A DNA stretch of 64,000 nucleotides from Streptomyces changanensis (GTDB lineage: Bacteria > Actinomycetota > Actinomycetes > Streptomycetales > Streptomycetaceae), in assembly GCF_024600715.1 (NCBI RefSeq), contig NZ_CP102332.1:4216001-4280000 (forward strand). The letters are read 5' to 3'. The position numbers and the translations under genes were made by a program. The notes under the pieces are model-generated. The model did no database searches. It saw only the letters and a list, made by a program, of their open reading frames with translations, and was not told the DNA's origin. Of the stretch, positions 8,134 through 17,259 are shown in pieces; the stretch's first letter is position 1; each line of letters opens with the position of its first letter.

Positions 8134-9573
8134 GTGACCCGGATCGTGATCATCGGTGGCGGACCCGGCGGATACGAGGCGGCCCTGGTGGGCGCCCAGC
8201 TCGGCGCGGAGGTGACCGTCGTCGACCGCGACGGCCTCGGCGGAGCGTCCGTCCTGACGGACTGCGTCCCTTCGAAGACGCTCATCGCGACGGCCGAGGT
8301 CATGACGACCTTCGACTCGTCCTACGAGGAGCTGGGGATCATCGTCGCCGACGACACCCCGCACAAGGAGCAGGCCGCCCGGGTGGTCGGCGTCGACCTC
8401 GGCAAGGTCAACCGCCGCGTGAAGCGGCTCGCCCTGGCCCAGTCGCACGACATCACCGCCTCCGTCACCCGCGCCGGCGCCCGTGTGATGCGCGGCCGCG
8501 GCCGCCTCGACGGGCCGCAGGACCTCGGCGGGTCGCGCCGCGTGGTCGTCACGGCCGCCGACGGCACGGAGGAGACCCTCACCGCCGACGCCGTGCTGAT
8601 CGCGACCGGCGGCCACCCGCGCGAGATCCCCGACGCCCAGCCCGACGGCGAGCGCATCCTGAACTGGACGCAGGTCTACGACCTGGACGAGCTGCCCGAG
8701 GAGCTCATCGTGGTCGGCTCCGGCGTGACCGGCGCCGAGTTCGCCGGCGCGTACCAGGCGCTCGGCTCCCGCGTCACGCTCGTCTCGTCCCGCGACCGGG
8801 TGCTGCCCGGCGAGGACCCCGACGCGGCGGCGGTCCTGGAGGACGTCTTCCGGCGCCGCGGCATGAACGTCATGGCCCGCTCGCGCGCCCAGTCCGCGAA
8901 GCGCGTCGGCGACCGGGTGGAGGTCACCCTGGCCGACGGGCGCGTCATCTCCGGCACGCACTGCCTCATGGCGGTCGGCGCCATCCCGAACACGGCCGGC
9001 ATGGGCCTGGAGGAGGCGGGCGTCCGGCTCCGCGACTCGGGCCACATCCTCACCGACAAGGTGTCCCGTACGTCCGCGCCCGGCGTGTACGCGGCGGGTG
9101 ACGTGACGGGTGTGTTCGCCCTCGCGTCCGTCGCCGCCCAGCAGGGCCGCATCGCGATGTACCACTTCCTCGGCGAGACGGTCACGCCGCTGAACCTGAA
9201 GACCGTCTCGTCGAACGTCTTCACCGACCCCGAGATCGCCACGGTCGGTTACACCCAGGCCGACGTCGACGCCGGCAAGATCGACGCCCGGGTCGTCAAG
9301 CTGCCGCTGCTGCGCAACCCGCGCGCCAAGATGCAGGGCATCCGGGACGGCTTCGTGAAGATCTTCTGCCGCCCGGGCACCGGCATCGTCGTCGGCGGCT
9401 GCGTCGTGGCGCCGCGGGCGAGCGAGCTGATCCACCCCATCTCGATCGCGGTCGACAACAACCTGACGGTCGAGCAGATCGCGAACGCGTTCACCGTGTA
9501 CCCGTCGCTGTCGGGATCGATCGCGGAAGTGGCACGACAGTTGCACACCCGGAAGACGACCGCGGAGGCGTGA
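8134..9573 (+). CDS. lpdA: NAD(P)H-quinone dehydrogenase, LpdA type
   Basis: A 479-residue flavoprotein disulfide reductase-family protein. The FAD dinucleotide fold is near residues 4-35 (IIGGGPGG), the NAD(P) fold near 175-205 (VVGSGVTGAEFA), and the second FAD contact is YAAGDVTG. The position normally holding the redox disulfide (Cys-x4-Cys) reads ASVLTDCVPSKT, so only one Cys remains and dithiol chemistry is impossible. M. tuberculosis LpdA (Rv3303c) has the same loss and reduces quinones. GTG 8134 is chosen because GAGGCG lies upstream and the FAD fold starts immediately. The synteny with PNP and the mutase is as in mycobacteria. Confidence 0.85.
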   Translation: MTRIVIIGGGPGGYEAALVGAQLGAEVTVVDRDGLGGASVLTDCVPSKTLIATAEVMTTFDSSYEELGIIVADDTPHKEQAARVVGVDLGKVNRRVKRLALAQSHDITASVTRAGARVMRGRGRLDGPQDLGGSRRVVVTAADGTEETLTADAVLIATGGHPREIPDAQPDGERILNWTQVYDLDELPEELIVVGSGVTGAEFAGAYQALGSRVTLVSSRDRVLPGEDPDAAAVLEDVFRRRGMNVMARSRAQSAKRVGDRVEVTLADGRVISGTHCLMAVGAIPNTAGMGLEEAGVRLRDSGHILTDKVSRTSAPGVYAAGDVTGVFALASVAAQQGRIAMYHFLGETVTPLNLKTVSSNVFTDPEIATVGYTQADVDAGKIDARVVKLPLLRNPRAKMQGIRDGFVKIFCRPGTGIVVGGCVVAPRASELIHPISIAVDNNLTVEQIANAFTVYPSLSGSIAEVARQLHTRKTTAEA

Positions 9574-9742
9574 GTCGGGGGGACAACCCCCGGCAACCCC
9601 CGGCAAGTCGGGACACCGAGCGGTCAGGGTACGCACACGGACGGGACCGCCCATAGCACCCGGCGGCCCCGTCTGTTCGCAACTTCTCGGATTCGGTGCA
9701 TACGGCTGCAAACTCTCGGGCGCTGGGGTTACTGTCAGTTCC

Positions 9743-10699
9743 GTGTTCGCTGCAGAACGTCGCCAGTTGATCCTTGAAATGGTGCGTGCCAACGGGGCGG
9801 TCTCGCTCCGGGAGCTCGCCCGCGTCGTCCAGACCTCCGAAGTGACCGTACGGCGGGACGTGCGGGCGCTCGAGGCCGAAGGACTCCTCGACCGCCGGCA
9901 CGGCGGTGCGGTGCTGCCGGGCGGTTTCACGCGTGAGTCCGGCTTCCCGCAGAAATCCCACCTCGCGACCGCGGAGAAGACGGCCATCGCCGACGTCGCC
10001 GCGGGCCTCGTCCAGGAGGGCGAGGCGATCGTCGTCGGAGCCGGTACGACGACGCAGGAGCTGGCCCGCCGCCTCGCCCGCGTCCCCGGGCTGACCGTCG
10101 TGACCAACTCGCTGCTGGTCGCCCAGGCCCTGGCGCACGCCAACCGCGTCGAGGTCGTCATGACCGGCGGCACGCTGCGCGGCTCCAACTACGCCCTGGT
10201 CGGCAGCGGCGCGGAACAGTCCCTCCAGGGGCTGCGGGTGTCGCGGGCGTTCCTGTCGGGCTCCGGGCTCACCGCCGAGCGCGGCCTGTCCACCTCCAAC
10301 ATGCTGTCGGCGAGCGTCGACCGGGCGCTCGTCCAGGCGGCCGCGGAGGTCGTCGTCCTCGCCGACCACACCAAGCTCGGCACGGACACGATGTTCCAGA
10401 CCGTGCCGACGGACGTCATCACCCGGCTCGTCACGGACGAGCCGCCCGGCCACGACGACCGGGCCGCGATGGAACTCCAGGCCCTCGCCGACCAGGGCGT
10501 CCACATCACCGTCGCCGGCTCGGGCCCGGGCACGGCGGGCGCCGAAGCCGCCCCGCGGGGACGCCAGCCCCGGCGCGGGGACGTGCCCCTCCCGGGCCAG
10601 CGCGGCAGCCGCCACCCCGGCCAGCAGCTCCGCAGCGCCCCCCTGACGGGCGACCCCCAGGACCGCCAGGCCCGCGTCGCGGACCTGCGCCGCCGCTGA
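9743..10699 (+). CDS. DeoR/GlpR-family transcriptional regulator
   Basis: A 318-residue regulator. The N-terminal DeoR winged helix is near residues 3-58 (RRQLILEMVRANG, SEVTVRRDVRALEAEGL). The DeoRC sugar-phosphate sensor is at about 75-250, with GAGTTTQELA and TGGTLRGSNYALVG. The C-terminal 60 residues are a basic, low-complexity tail not found in typical 250-residue DeoR proteins. The ligand is probably a phosphorylated sugar; with PNP and the phosphosugar mutase nearby a pentose phosphate is possible, but this is inference. GTG start at 9743. Confidence 0.87.
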   Translation: MFAAERRQLILEMVRANGAVSLRELARVVQTSEVTVRRDVRALEAEGLLDRRHGGAVLPGGFTRESGFPQKSHLATAEKTAIADVAAGLVQEGEAIVVGAGTTTQELARRLARVPGLTVVTNSLLVAQALAHANRVEVVMTGGTLRGSNYALVGSGAEQSLQGLRVSRAFLSGSGLTAERGLSTSNMLSASVDRALVQAAAEVVVLADHTKLGTDTMFQTVPTDVITRLVTDEPPGHDDRAAMELQALADQGVHITVAGSGPGTAGAEAAPRGRQPRRGDVPLPGQRGSRHPGQQLRSAPLTGDPQDRQARVADLRRR

Positions 10700-11053
10700 C
10701 CCCGTCCGCGTCAAGCGCGGCGCTGCGGGCCGGGGGAGATGCGCGGGTCCGGCCGGCGGGACGGGCCCGGGGCGTACGGGAGGCTCCTGGTGGCCGGCCG
10801 CGAGCCGACGGGGACCCGGGCGGGGGCCGGCCGCGGCGCGTCGCCGTGGTGCCGCTCGTCGACGACCGTCCGCCGCGCGCTACGGGCCCCCGGGGGTGCG
10901 GGTGGCGATGGACCCGCGTCCGGGGTCGTCGGCGGTTCGCGACGGCCGGGTGTCCCGTGCGTGGGACCGGCCGCGGGCGCGGCGGCCGTGCACCCGCCGG
11001 CGTGCCGCTCCCCGGGACGGGCGCGGGGCCGGGCGTCAGGGCGGCCCGGCGGG
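10700..11053. other. Gene-free G+C-rich interval
   Basis: Between the DeoR gene and the convergent TetR gene. Open frames here are rich in Arg, Gly and Pro with no codon bias or ribosome binding site. I see no RNA gene or obvious strong terminator. Confidence 0.5.
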
Positions 11054-11617
11054 TCAGGGCTTGAGGCCCCGTAGGGTCAGGGTCAGGAGGCGGTCCGCGA
11101 GGTCCGGGTCCGTCGGCGCCTGCTCCGCCGCCAGGGCGATCGCGTTCGTCAGCTGCATCAGGTCGCCGATCGAGACGTCCCGCCGTACCGCGCCCGCCTC
11201 CTGCGCGCGGACCAGGAGGCGCGCGCCCGCCTCCCGCAGCGGCACGCTGCACCCCGACAGCGCCGAGCCCGGGTCGGACGACACCGCCAGCAGCGCCCGC
11301 GCCAGGCCCCGGTACTCGCCAGCGTGGGTGACGATCGCGCGCAGCCACGCCACCAGCGCCGTACACGGCTCGTCCGCCTCCGCCAGCTCGCGCGACCGGG
11401 CGAGCAGGGCCGTCACGGCGTCCTGGAACACCGCGTTCATCAGGGCGTGGCGGTTCGGGAAGTGGCGGTACAGCGTGCCGATGCCGACGCCCGCCCGCCG
11501 CGCGATGTCCTCCAGTGCCGCGTCCGTGCCGTGCTCCGCGAAGGCCGCGCGCGCCACGTCCAGCAGGCGCTCGTGGTTGCGGCGGGCGTCGGCGCGCATC
11601 GGCCGGGTCGTCGTCAT
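11054..11617 (-). CDS. TetR/AcrR-family transcriptional regulator
   Basis: A 187-residue repressor. The TetR helix-turn-helix is near residues 10-55 (NHERLLDVARAAFAEHG through GIGTLYRHFPNRHALM). The C-terminal helices resemble the SbtR-like group common in Streptomyces. ATG 11617 has a strong GGGAGGACC ribosome binding site, so the upstream in-frame ATG is rejected. No obvious target gene is adjacent except the divergently placed biotin carboxylase gene, which lies behind a terminator. Ligand and regulon are unknown. Confidence 0.85.
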   Translation of the reverse strand: MTTTRPMRADARRNHERLLDVARAAFAEHGTDAALEDIARRAGVGIGTLYRHFPNRHALMNAVFQDAVTALLARSRELAEADEPCTALVAWLRAIVTHAGEYRGLARALLAVSSDPGSALSGCSVPLREAGARLLVRAQEAGAVRRDVSIGDLMQLTNAIALAAEQAPTDPDLADRLLTLTLRGLKP

Positions 11618-11662
11618 CGCGGGTCCTCCCTCGTCCCTCCAGGATGCCATCGCGCCCATGCG

Positions 11663-11695
11663 TGAGGGCCCGCCGGTCACACCGGCGGGCCCTCA
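11663..11695. terminator. Intrinsic terminator after carboxylase alpha gene
   Basis: A perfect 15-base stem (TGAGGGCCCGCCGGT and its complement) with a 3-base loop, 28 bases beyond the stop of the minus-strand gene at 11723. Confidence 0.8.
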
Positions 11696-11722
11696 CCCCG
11701 TCTCACCGCGGGCGGCGGGACG

Positions 11723-13489
11723 TCAGTCCTTGATCTCGCAGATCGGGGCGCCCGACGTGACGGACGCGCCGACCTCCGCCGACAGGCCCTTCACCGTGCC
11801 CGCGCGGTGCGCGTTCAGCGGCTGCTCCATCTTCATGGCCTCCAGGACGACGATCAGGTCGCCCTCCTTGACCTCCTGGCCCTCCTCGACGGCCACCTTC
11901 ACGATGGTGCCCTGCATCGGGGAGGCCAGGGTGTCGCCGGAGGCGGCCGCCGCGGACTTCCGCTTCGCGCGGCGCTTGGGCTTCGCGCCCGCCGCCAGAC
12001 CCGTACGGGCCAGGCTCATGCCGAGCGACGACGGCAGCGACACCTCCAGGCGCTTGCCGCCCACCTCGACGACGACCGTCTCGCGCCCGGTGGTCTCCTC
12101 GTCCTCCGCCTCGGTGTCGGCCGGGGCGGTGAAGGGCGGGATCTCGTTGACGAACTGGGTCTCGATCCAGCGCGTGTGCACCGTGAACGGGCCCTCTTCC
12201 GGCGCGAAGGCCGGGTCGGCGACGACCGCCCGGTGGAACGGGATGGCCGTGGCCATGCCCTCCACGTGGAACTCGGCCAGCGCGCGCCGCGCCCGCTCCA
12301 GCGCCTGCCGGCGCGTCGCGCCCGTCACGACCAGCTTCGCCAGGAGCGAGTCCCAGGCGGGGCCGATGACGCTGCCCGACTCCACGCCCGCGTCGAGCCG
12401 GACGCCCGGGCCGGACGGCGGCGAGAACCGCGTGACCGTGCCGGGGGCGGGCAGGAAGCCCCGGCCCGGGTCCTCGCCGTTGATGCGGAACTCGAACGAG
12501 TGGCCGCGCACCGGCGGGTCGTCGTAGCCCAGCTCCTCGCCGTCGGCGATGCGGAACATTTCGCGGACCAGGTCGATGCCGGTGACCTCCTCGGTCACCG
12601 GGTGCTCGACCTGGAGGCGGGTGTTGACCTCCAGGAAGGAGATCGTGCCGTCGTTGCCGACGAGGAACTCGACCGTGCCGGCGCCGACGTACCCGGCCTC
12701 CTTGAGGATGGCCTTCGACGCCCGGTACAGCTGCGCGTTCTGCTCGTCGGTCAGGAACGGCGCGGGGGCCTCCTCGACCAGCTTCTGGTGACGGCGCTGC
12801 AGGGAGCAGTCACGCGTCGACACGACGACGACGTTGCCGTGCTGGTCCGCCAGGCACTGGGTCTCCACGTGCCGCGGCCGGTCCAGGTACCGCTCGACGA
12901 AGCACTCGCCCCGGCCGAACGCCGCGACGGCCTCGCGGACCGCCGAGTCGTACAGCTCGGGGACCTCCTCCAGGGTGCGGGCGACCTTCAGGCCGCGGCC
13001 GCCACCGCCGAACGCCGCCTTGATGGCGATCGGCAGGCCGTGCTCCCGGGCGAACGCCACGACCTCGTCCGCGCCGGACACCGGGTCGGGCGTACCGGCC
13101 ACCAGCGGCGCGCCGGCGCGCTGGGCGATGTGACGGGCCGCCACCTTGTCGCCGAGGTCGCGGATGGCCTGCGGCGGCGGGCCGATCCAGATGAGACCGG
13201 CGTCGATGACGGCCTGGGCGAACTCGGCGTTCTCCGACAGGAAGCCGTACCCCGGATGGACGGCGTCCGCCCCCGAGTCCTCGGCTGCCTGGAGCACCTT
13301 CGCGATGTCCAGATAGCTGGCCGCCGGGGTGTCACCGCCCAGGGCGAACGCCTCGTCCGCCGCACGGACGTGCAGGGCGTCCCGGTCCGGATCTGCGTAG
13401 ACGGCTACGCTGGCGATCCCGGCGTCCCGGCAGGCACGGGCGACACGGACAGCGATTTCGCCACGGTTGGCGATGAGCACCTTGCGCAC
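11723..13489 (-). CDS. accA2: Acyl-CoA carboxylase alpha chain (biotin carboxylase + BCCP)
   Basis: A 588-residue protein that carboxylates its own biotin with ATP and bicarbonate. The biotin carboxylase part runs about 1-450: [18 protein letters not shown], the ATP-grasp loop [11 protein letters not shown], and [17 protein letters not shown] linker follows, and the biotinyl carrier domain ends the protein with the biotinylated Lys in EAMKM (about residue 555). It matches actinobacterial AccA1/AccA2, which pair with PccB/AccB beta subunits. Here pccB, pccE and the biotin ligase birA lie 4-8 kb away. GTG 13489 is preferred over the in-frame start at 13510 because GGAGGGAG precedes it and the domain starts immediately. 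Confidence 0.92.
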   Translation of the reverse strand: MRKVLIANRGEIAVRVARACRDAGIASVAVYADPDRDALHVRAADEAFALGGDTPAASYLDIAKVLQAAEDSGADAVHPGYGFLSENAEFAQAVIDAGLIWIGPPPQAIRDLGDKVAARHIAQRAGAPLVAGTPDPVSGADEVVAFAREHGLPIAIKAAFGGGGRGLKVARTLEEVPELYDSAVREAVAAFGRGECFVERYLDRPRHVETQCLADQHGNVVVVSTRDCSLQRRHQKLVEEAPAPFLTDEQNAQLYRASKAILKEAGYVGAGTVEFLVGNDGTISFLEVNTRLQVEHPVTEEVTGIDLVREMFRIADGEELGYDDPPVRGHSFEFRINGEDPGRGFLPAPGTVTRFSPPSGPGVRLDAGVESGSVIGPAWDSLLAKLVVTGATRRQALERARRALAEFHVEGMATAIPFHRAVVADPAFAPEEGPFTVHTRWIETQFVNEIPPFTAPADTEAEDEETTGRETVVVEVGGKRLEVSLPSSLGMSLARTGLAAGAKPKRRAKRKSAAAASGDTLASPMQGTIVKVAVEEGQEVKEGDLIVVLEAMKMEQPLNAHRAGTVKGLSAEVGASVTSGAPICEIKD

Positions 13490-13840
13490 GATGGCTCCCT
13501 CCATTCCCAAAACACGCTGAGTTTAGGGACTGCCGACACGACGTTTCGACTGTTCCCCAGTCGTGAGGTTGCCCACACGGAGCGTGATACGGGGTTCGCT
13601 CAGACCCCGAAACCCCTTGTCCCGCCTCGGTACGCAGGGTTTCCACACTGCACAGTAACCCTGTGGTGTGGTCAAGGTCTCTGTGCTGGGGGCCAGCGGG
13701 GCGTCCTGTTTCTTTGTGGAGTCCCTACGAATGGGCGAATGATTCTTTGCTGCTGTGTCCCTACCCTTGCCCAGAGGTTTACTCGTGAGTAGCCTGCGCG
13801 GTGTCGTCCGTACTGCTGGTAACAGGCAGGGGGTACCCGT
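13490..13840. promoter_or_regulatory. Divergent intergenic region, A+T-richer
   Basis: 351 bases between the carboxylase alpha gene (minus) and a membrane protein gene (plus). It is noticeably richer in A+T than its surroundings (for example GTTTCTTTGTGGAGTCCCTA and GAATGATTCTTTGCTG), as expected for a pair of divergent promoters. I see no gene and cannot place the promoters with confidence. Confidence 0.45.
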
Positions 13841-14329
13841 GTGACCCGCAGACCGATCGCCCTCACGACGGCTGTCGTGCTCCTCGCCGAGGCCGTCGGC
13901 GTCGTCCTGCTGCACGGCGTCCTCGCGGCCGTCCTGGGGGGCCAGCGGATGTCCCTGGCCGGCCTCGATCCCGACGCGATGATCACCGGCACATGGGTGA
14001 TGGGCGGCGTCTTCGGCGCCTACCTCGCCCTGTGCGGCGCCGTGCTGCTGCGCGTCGCCGTGCGCGGGGTGCCGCCCGGCCGGTGGGCCCGCATCCTCCT
14101 GGTCACCTGCGCCCTCACCCACGCCGTCCTGGGCGCCGTGGTCGTCGGCCTCGTGGGGTGGGGCGCCTTCGCCTGGATGATGGTGGTGATGGGGCTGGTG
14201 GTGCTCACCCTCGTGGCGTACGCGCCCGTGGAGCCCGGGGTAGCCGGAGGGCCCATGACGCCCGGGGGGCCCGTCGGCGGGGAGGGCGGCGGCCCCGGTG
14301 CCCGGGAGGAGGGCGTCCAGCCCGTCTGA
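13841..14329 (+). CDS. Hypothetical four-helix membrane protein
   Basis: A 162-residue protein with about four transmembrane segments (around residues 8-30, 47-70, 80-105 and 107-128) and a Gly/Pro-rich C-terminal tail. I do not recognise the family beyond a conserved Streptomyces membrane protein. It lies between the carboxylase alpha gene and maf, transcribed toward maf. The GTG 13841 start has an AGGGGG ribosome binding site. Confidence 0.75.
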   Translation: MTRRPIALTTAVVLLAEAVGVVLLHGVLAAVLGGQRMSLAGLDPDAMITGTWVMGGVFGAYLALCGAVLLRVAVRGVPPGRWARILLVTCALTHAVLGAVVVGLVGWGAFAWMMVVMGLVVLTLVAYAPVEPGVAGGPMTPGGPVGGEGGGPGAREEGVQPV

Positions 14330-14362
14330 GCCCCGCTTCGCACCGGCGCGCCGCCCCCGCGG

Positions 14363-14968
14363 CTACGACCAGAGGTCGGTGACGGAGACGCCCAGCTCGG
14401 CCAGGAGACGCCGCAGGAGGGGCAGGGAGAGGCCGATGACGTTGCCCGGGTCGCCGTCCACGCCGTCGATGAAGGGCGCCGAGCGGCCGTCCAGGGTGAA
14501 CGCCCCCGCCACGTTCAGCGGTTCGCCGCTCGCCACGTAGGCGGCGATCTCCTCGTCCGTGGGCTCGCCGAAGCGGACCACCGTCGACGCCGTGGCCGAC
14601 GCGTACCGCTTCGCCGCCGTGTCGTGGACGCAGTGACCGGTCTGGAGCACCCCGACGCGGCCGCGCATGGCCTTCCAGCGGGCGACGGCCTCCTCGGCGT
14701 CGGCGGGCTTGCCGAGTGCCCGGCCGTCCAGTTCGAGCACCGAGTCGCAGCCGACGACGAGCGCGCCCGACGCCTCCGGGCGGGCCGCCACGAGGGACGA
14801 CTTCGCCTCGGCGAGCGCCAGGGCCAGCTCGGCGGGGGTCGGCGCCGTCACCTTGCTCTCGTCGAAGCCGCTGACGATGACTTCCGGCGCCATGCCGGCC
14901 TGACGCAGCAGTCCGAGGCGGGCGGGGGACGCGGAGGCGAGCACGAGGCGGCGGCGCTGAGCAGTCAT
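14363..14968 (-). CDS. maf: Maf-family nucleoside triphosphate pyrophosphatase
   Basis: A 201-residue Maf/HAM1-like house-cleaning enzyme that hydrolyses non-canonical or methylated nucleotides (dTTP, UTP and modified forms). It has the N-terminal [18 protein letters not shown] phosphate-binding loop, SGFDESKV, and the central [16 protein letters not shown] segment with the metal-binding Asp. The ATG start is at 14968. mmpB lies 19 bases upstream on the same strand, so the two are probably co-transcribed. Confidence 0.93.
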   Translation of the reverse strand: MTAQRRRLVLASASPARLGLLRQAGMAPEVIVSGFDESKVTAPTPAELALALAEAKSSLVAARPEASGALVVGCDSVLELDGRALGKPADAEEAVARWKAMRGRVGVLQTGHCVHDTAAKRYASATASTVVRFGEPTDEEIAAYVASGEPLNVAGAFTLDGRSAPFIDGVDGDPGNVIGLSLPLLRRLLAELGVSVTDLWS

Positions 14969-14987
14969 ACCGCCATCGTAGGCAACC

Positions 14988-15116
14988 TCAGCGCAGTCCC
15001 GCGGCGAACATCGCCACCACCATCGCGAGGGCGAGGAGGACGCCGGCCCGGCGGAGCATGGCCTGCATGGCCCTCATCTCCTCGGGCGGTTCGTCGTCGG
15101 GATCGGACCACAGCAT
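14988..15116 (-). CDS. mmpB: Small membrane protein MmpB
   Basis: A 42-residue open frame: [17 protein letters not shown], then a basic turn, then a single hydrophobic helix (about 25-39, [14 protein letters not shown]) ending in GLR. An acidic soluble N-terminal part followed by one membrane helix is the layout of the tiny 'morphogenic membrane protein MmpB' annotated in Streptomyces genomes next to maf. The name is from memory and the assignment rests on size, sequence style and position. The gene sits just after a long hairpin (15139-15180) and just before maf. Confidence 0.7.
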   Translation of the reverse strand: MLWSDPDDEPPEEMRAMQAMLRRAGVLLALAMVVAMFAAGLR

Positions 15117-15138
15117 CCTTCGATCCTGCGCGCCCCGG

Positions 15139-15180
15139 GTACGGCCCCGCCTGAGTACGCGTACTCAAGCGGGGCCGTAC
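15139..15180. promoter_or_regulatory. 42-base near-perfect inverted repeat upstream of mmpB
   Basis: The centre is the perfect 16-base palindrome TGAGTACGCGTACTCA (15152-15167). It is flanked by one mismatched base on each side and then by perfect 12-base arms (GTACGGCCCCGC and its complement). It lies 23 bases upstream of the mmpB start and about 200 bases after the orphan luxR-type gene on the same strand. It could terminate luxR transcription, protect or attenuate the mmpB-maf mRNA, or be an operator. Confidence 0.6.
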
Positions 15181-15378
15181 GAAGGGACTAGGGACGGTCT
15201 CGCGGACCTTGCCGGGCTGGCGGTGTCCGGCACGCACGCTCGCCGCGTTGTCGTCGGTCGCCATGGCTCCGCCATGACTCCCTCCTCCGCCGTGCGATCG
15301 CACGCACCGGACGCCGCTCCCCGATCCGGCCTGATCCGAAAGACAGGCCCTGGACGGTGTCCCGGGGGCCGCCGCCCG

Positions 15379-15726
15379 TCACGCGGCGGACGGGCGCAGC
15401 AGCGCCGCCGGCGGGACGGCGTGGCGGCGGGGGCAGCGCGGGTCGGCGCACAGCGCGTCGTGGGCGAGCACCGACAGCACCGCGGCCTGGAGCCGCGTCT
15501 GCTGCCCGAGCTTCTCCACGATCCGCGCCACGTGCGCCTTCACCGTCCGCTCGGCGATGCCCAGCTCCCTGGCGAGCTCGCGGTTGCCGAGGCCGGTGCC
15601 CAGCAGGAGGAGCACCTCCCTCTCCCGCTCCGTCAGCCGCTTCAGGCCCCAGATCCCGTGCACCGGGTCGGTCCCGGCGCGCCGGTAGGCGCAGGCCGTG
15701 TTCCCCGTGTCGGACCGCTTGGTCAT
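15379..15726 (-). CDS. Orphan LuxR-type HTH protein
   Basis: A 115-residue protein consisting essentially of a LuxR/NarL DNA-binding domain (residues about 29-90, LKRLTEREREVLLLLGTG through TVKAHVARIVEKLG). There is no receiver or PAS domain before it. The C-terminal tail has Cys and His in LCADPRCPRRH, which could bind a metal or sense redox state, but this is inference. Full-length NarL-type regulators are about 210 residues, so this is a stand-alone HTH. ATG start at 15726; target unknown. Confidence 0.85.
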   Translation of the reverse strand: MTKRSDTGNTACAYRRAGTDPVHGIWGLKRLTEREREVLLLLGTGLGNRELARELGIAERTVKAHVARIVEKLGQQTRLQAAVLSVLAHDALCADPRCPRRHAVPPAALLRPSAA

Positions 15727-15993
15727 GGCGGGTCCTTCCTGTCGCCGCTGCTCCCAGCAGAGCCCCGTGCCCTGGGTGTGCGGCGATCGGATCCCAACCT
15801 AGCCGCCGGCGGTGACACCGGCGGGGCAGGGGTGGTTCCGGGCCACCGGGCCGGCGGGCGACCCGGCGCGCGACCCGGCGCACCGGCCGCGTACTGCCTC
15901 GGCGGGCATTGCCCGAAGAGACAATGTCGGCCAACTCCCCGGATCCCTAATGTCGTTGCGAACATGACACAGCGACGGAAGGTGCTCCACTCG

Positions 15994-17157
15994 ATGGGAC
16001 GCATGCGCAAGACCAGCCGAGTCATAGCCGTGGCGATCGCTCCGGCGCTCCTGGTGGGCCACACCGCCACCGCGGCCCCCCACCCGGCGCCGGCCGGCGG
16101 GACCGCGGCGTTCTCCCTCTCCGGCATCGACCAGCAGCGGTTCGCCGACGTCACCGGCGTCGCCGCGGCGACCCCGCAGGGCCGGGCGATGAAGACCCAC
16201 GGGTTCAGCGTCCTGCGGGCCGCCTCCGGCCAGACGGCCGTCGTCGACACCTCCATGGCCGACCAGGGCATCACCACCGCCGCCGCCCCGGACTTCGTCG
16301 ACGTCTCCTGGAAGCCGTACGCCGACGACGCCCGCTACACCGTCAGCCGCGACGGCCGTACCGTCGCCACCACCGCGCCGGGCGCCGGCGCCTTCCGCGA
16401 CACGGCGCTCACGCCGGGCGCGACCTACCGCTACGACGTCGCGCCCGTGTTGCCCGACGGCGCCACCGCGCCCGGCGCCCGCATGTGGAGCATGCAGGTC
16501 ACCGTCCCGGCCGTCGGGAAGGGCGAGAGCGCGGTCAGCGCGATGCGCGCCCAGGCCACGGCCCGGGCCACCGCGGCGGCGGCCGCCAAGACCACCACCG
16601 TCAGCTGGGTCGCGTTCATCCCGCAGAAGCGCATCGACGCGCCCTCCGCCGGCTGCGACTACGGCAAGGGCTACCAGTTCGCCGGCGACGGCCGCTCGAA
16701 CTTCGACTGGAAGTCCTCGAAGTACCGCACGGCCGTGCACGGCACGGTCGACTGGAGCAGGAAGTCGGTGACCGGCAACAAGAGCATCCACGCCACGCAC
16801 GTCTACAACAAGAAGACCGGCAAGCTCGTCGCCACCAAGACGGCCTCCGGCAAGAACACCTACGCCAAGAAGATGGGCTCGGGCTCCAACTACGTGGACG
16901 TGCGCATGGTCACGCACGCCTCCAACCCGTTCTGCAAGTTCGGGGCCATCGACGGCGCCTTCTCCATGCACCTCACCACCAGCGGCAACTACTCCATCTT
17001 CAGCGGCAAGCACCGCCTGATGCCCAACCACCACGTCTACATCTACAACGGCGGCAAGGTCACCAACGTCTACACCCGTAAGTACGCCAACGCCCTGTGC
17101 CTGGTCGGTCCCGTCCTGTGCCAGGAGGCGACCTTCTACGGCTCCGGCAAGTTCTGA
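15994..17157 (+). CDS. Secreted protein with a fibronectin type III-like domain
   Basis: A 387-residue exported protein of unknown function. ATG 15994 gives a typical signal peptide (MRKTSRVIAVAIAPALLVGH, cleavage near TATAAP). A FnIII-like segment spans about 95-165 (VDVSWKPYADDARYTVSRDG, TYRYDVAPVLPDG). A C-terminal half rich in Lys, Tyr, Asn and His follows, with several Cys (SAGCDYGKGYQF, NPFCKFGAIDGAF, CLVGPVLCQEA) that could form disulfides. The ribosome binding site GGAAGGTG supports 15994; ATG 15964 is possible. The C-terminal domain looks like a conserved Streptomyces extracellular module whose role I do not know. Confidence 0.75.
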   Translation: MGRMRKTSRVIAVAIAPALLVGHTATAAPHPAPAGGTAAFSLSGIDQQRFADVTGVAAATPQGRAMKTHGFSVLRAASGQTAVVDTSMADQGITTAAAPDFVDVSWKPYADDARYTVSRDGRTVATTAPGAGAFRDTALTPGATYRYDVAPVLPDGATAPGARMWSMQVTVPAVGKGESAVSAMRAQATARATAAAAAKTTTVSWVAFIPQKRIDAPSAGCDYGKGYQFAGDGRSNFDWKSSKYRTAVHGTVDWSRKSVTGNKSIHATHVYNKKTGKLVATKTASGKNTYAKKMGSGSNYVDVRMVTHASNPFCKFGAIDGAFSMHLTTSGNYSIFSGKHRLMPNHHVYIYNGGKVTNVYTRKYANALCLVGPVLCQEATFYGSGKF

Positions 17158-17179
17158 TCCCGGCGGTCCCACCGCAGCA

Positions 17180-17217
17180 GGCGCCCCCGGGCCGGTCCGC
17201 ACCGGCCCGGGGGCGCC
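17180..17217. terminator. Intrinsic terminator
   Basis: A perfect 17-base stem with loop CCGC, 22 bases after the stop of the secreted-protein gene and before the convergent pccE gene (ends 17260). It probably serves both strands. Confidence 0.8.
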
Positions 17218-17259
17218 CCGCGCGTTCCTCCGGAGCGGGGGCCGCTCCGCGCGCGCTCC

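Noticed and set aside
7922..10188. N-terminal part of a 902-residue minus-strand frame
   Set aside because: Antisense to lpdA and the DeoR gene. Only its last 145 residues (7480-7917) are a real protein.
10739..11074. Small open frames between the DeoR and TetR genes
   Set aside because: Arg/Gly/Pro-rich, no ribosome binding site and no recognisable protein style, so treated as intergenic.
11807..13792. 661-residue plus-strand frame over the carboxylase gene
   Set aside because: Antisense to the clear biotin carboxylase gene. Val/Arg/Gly composition without family features.
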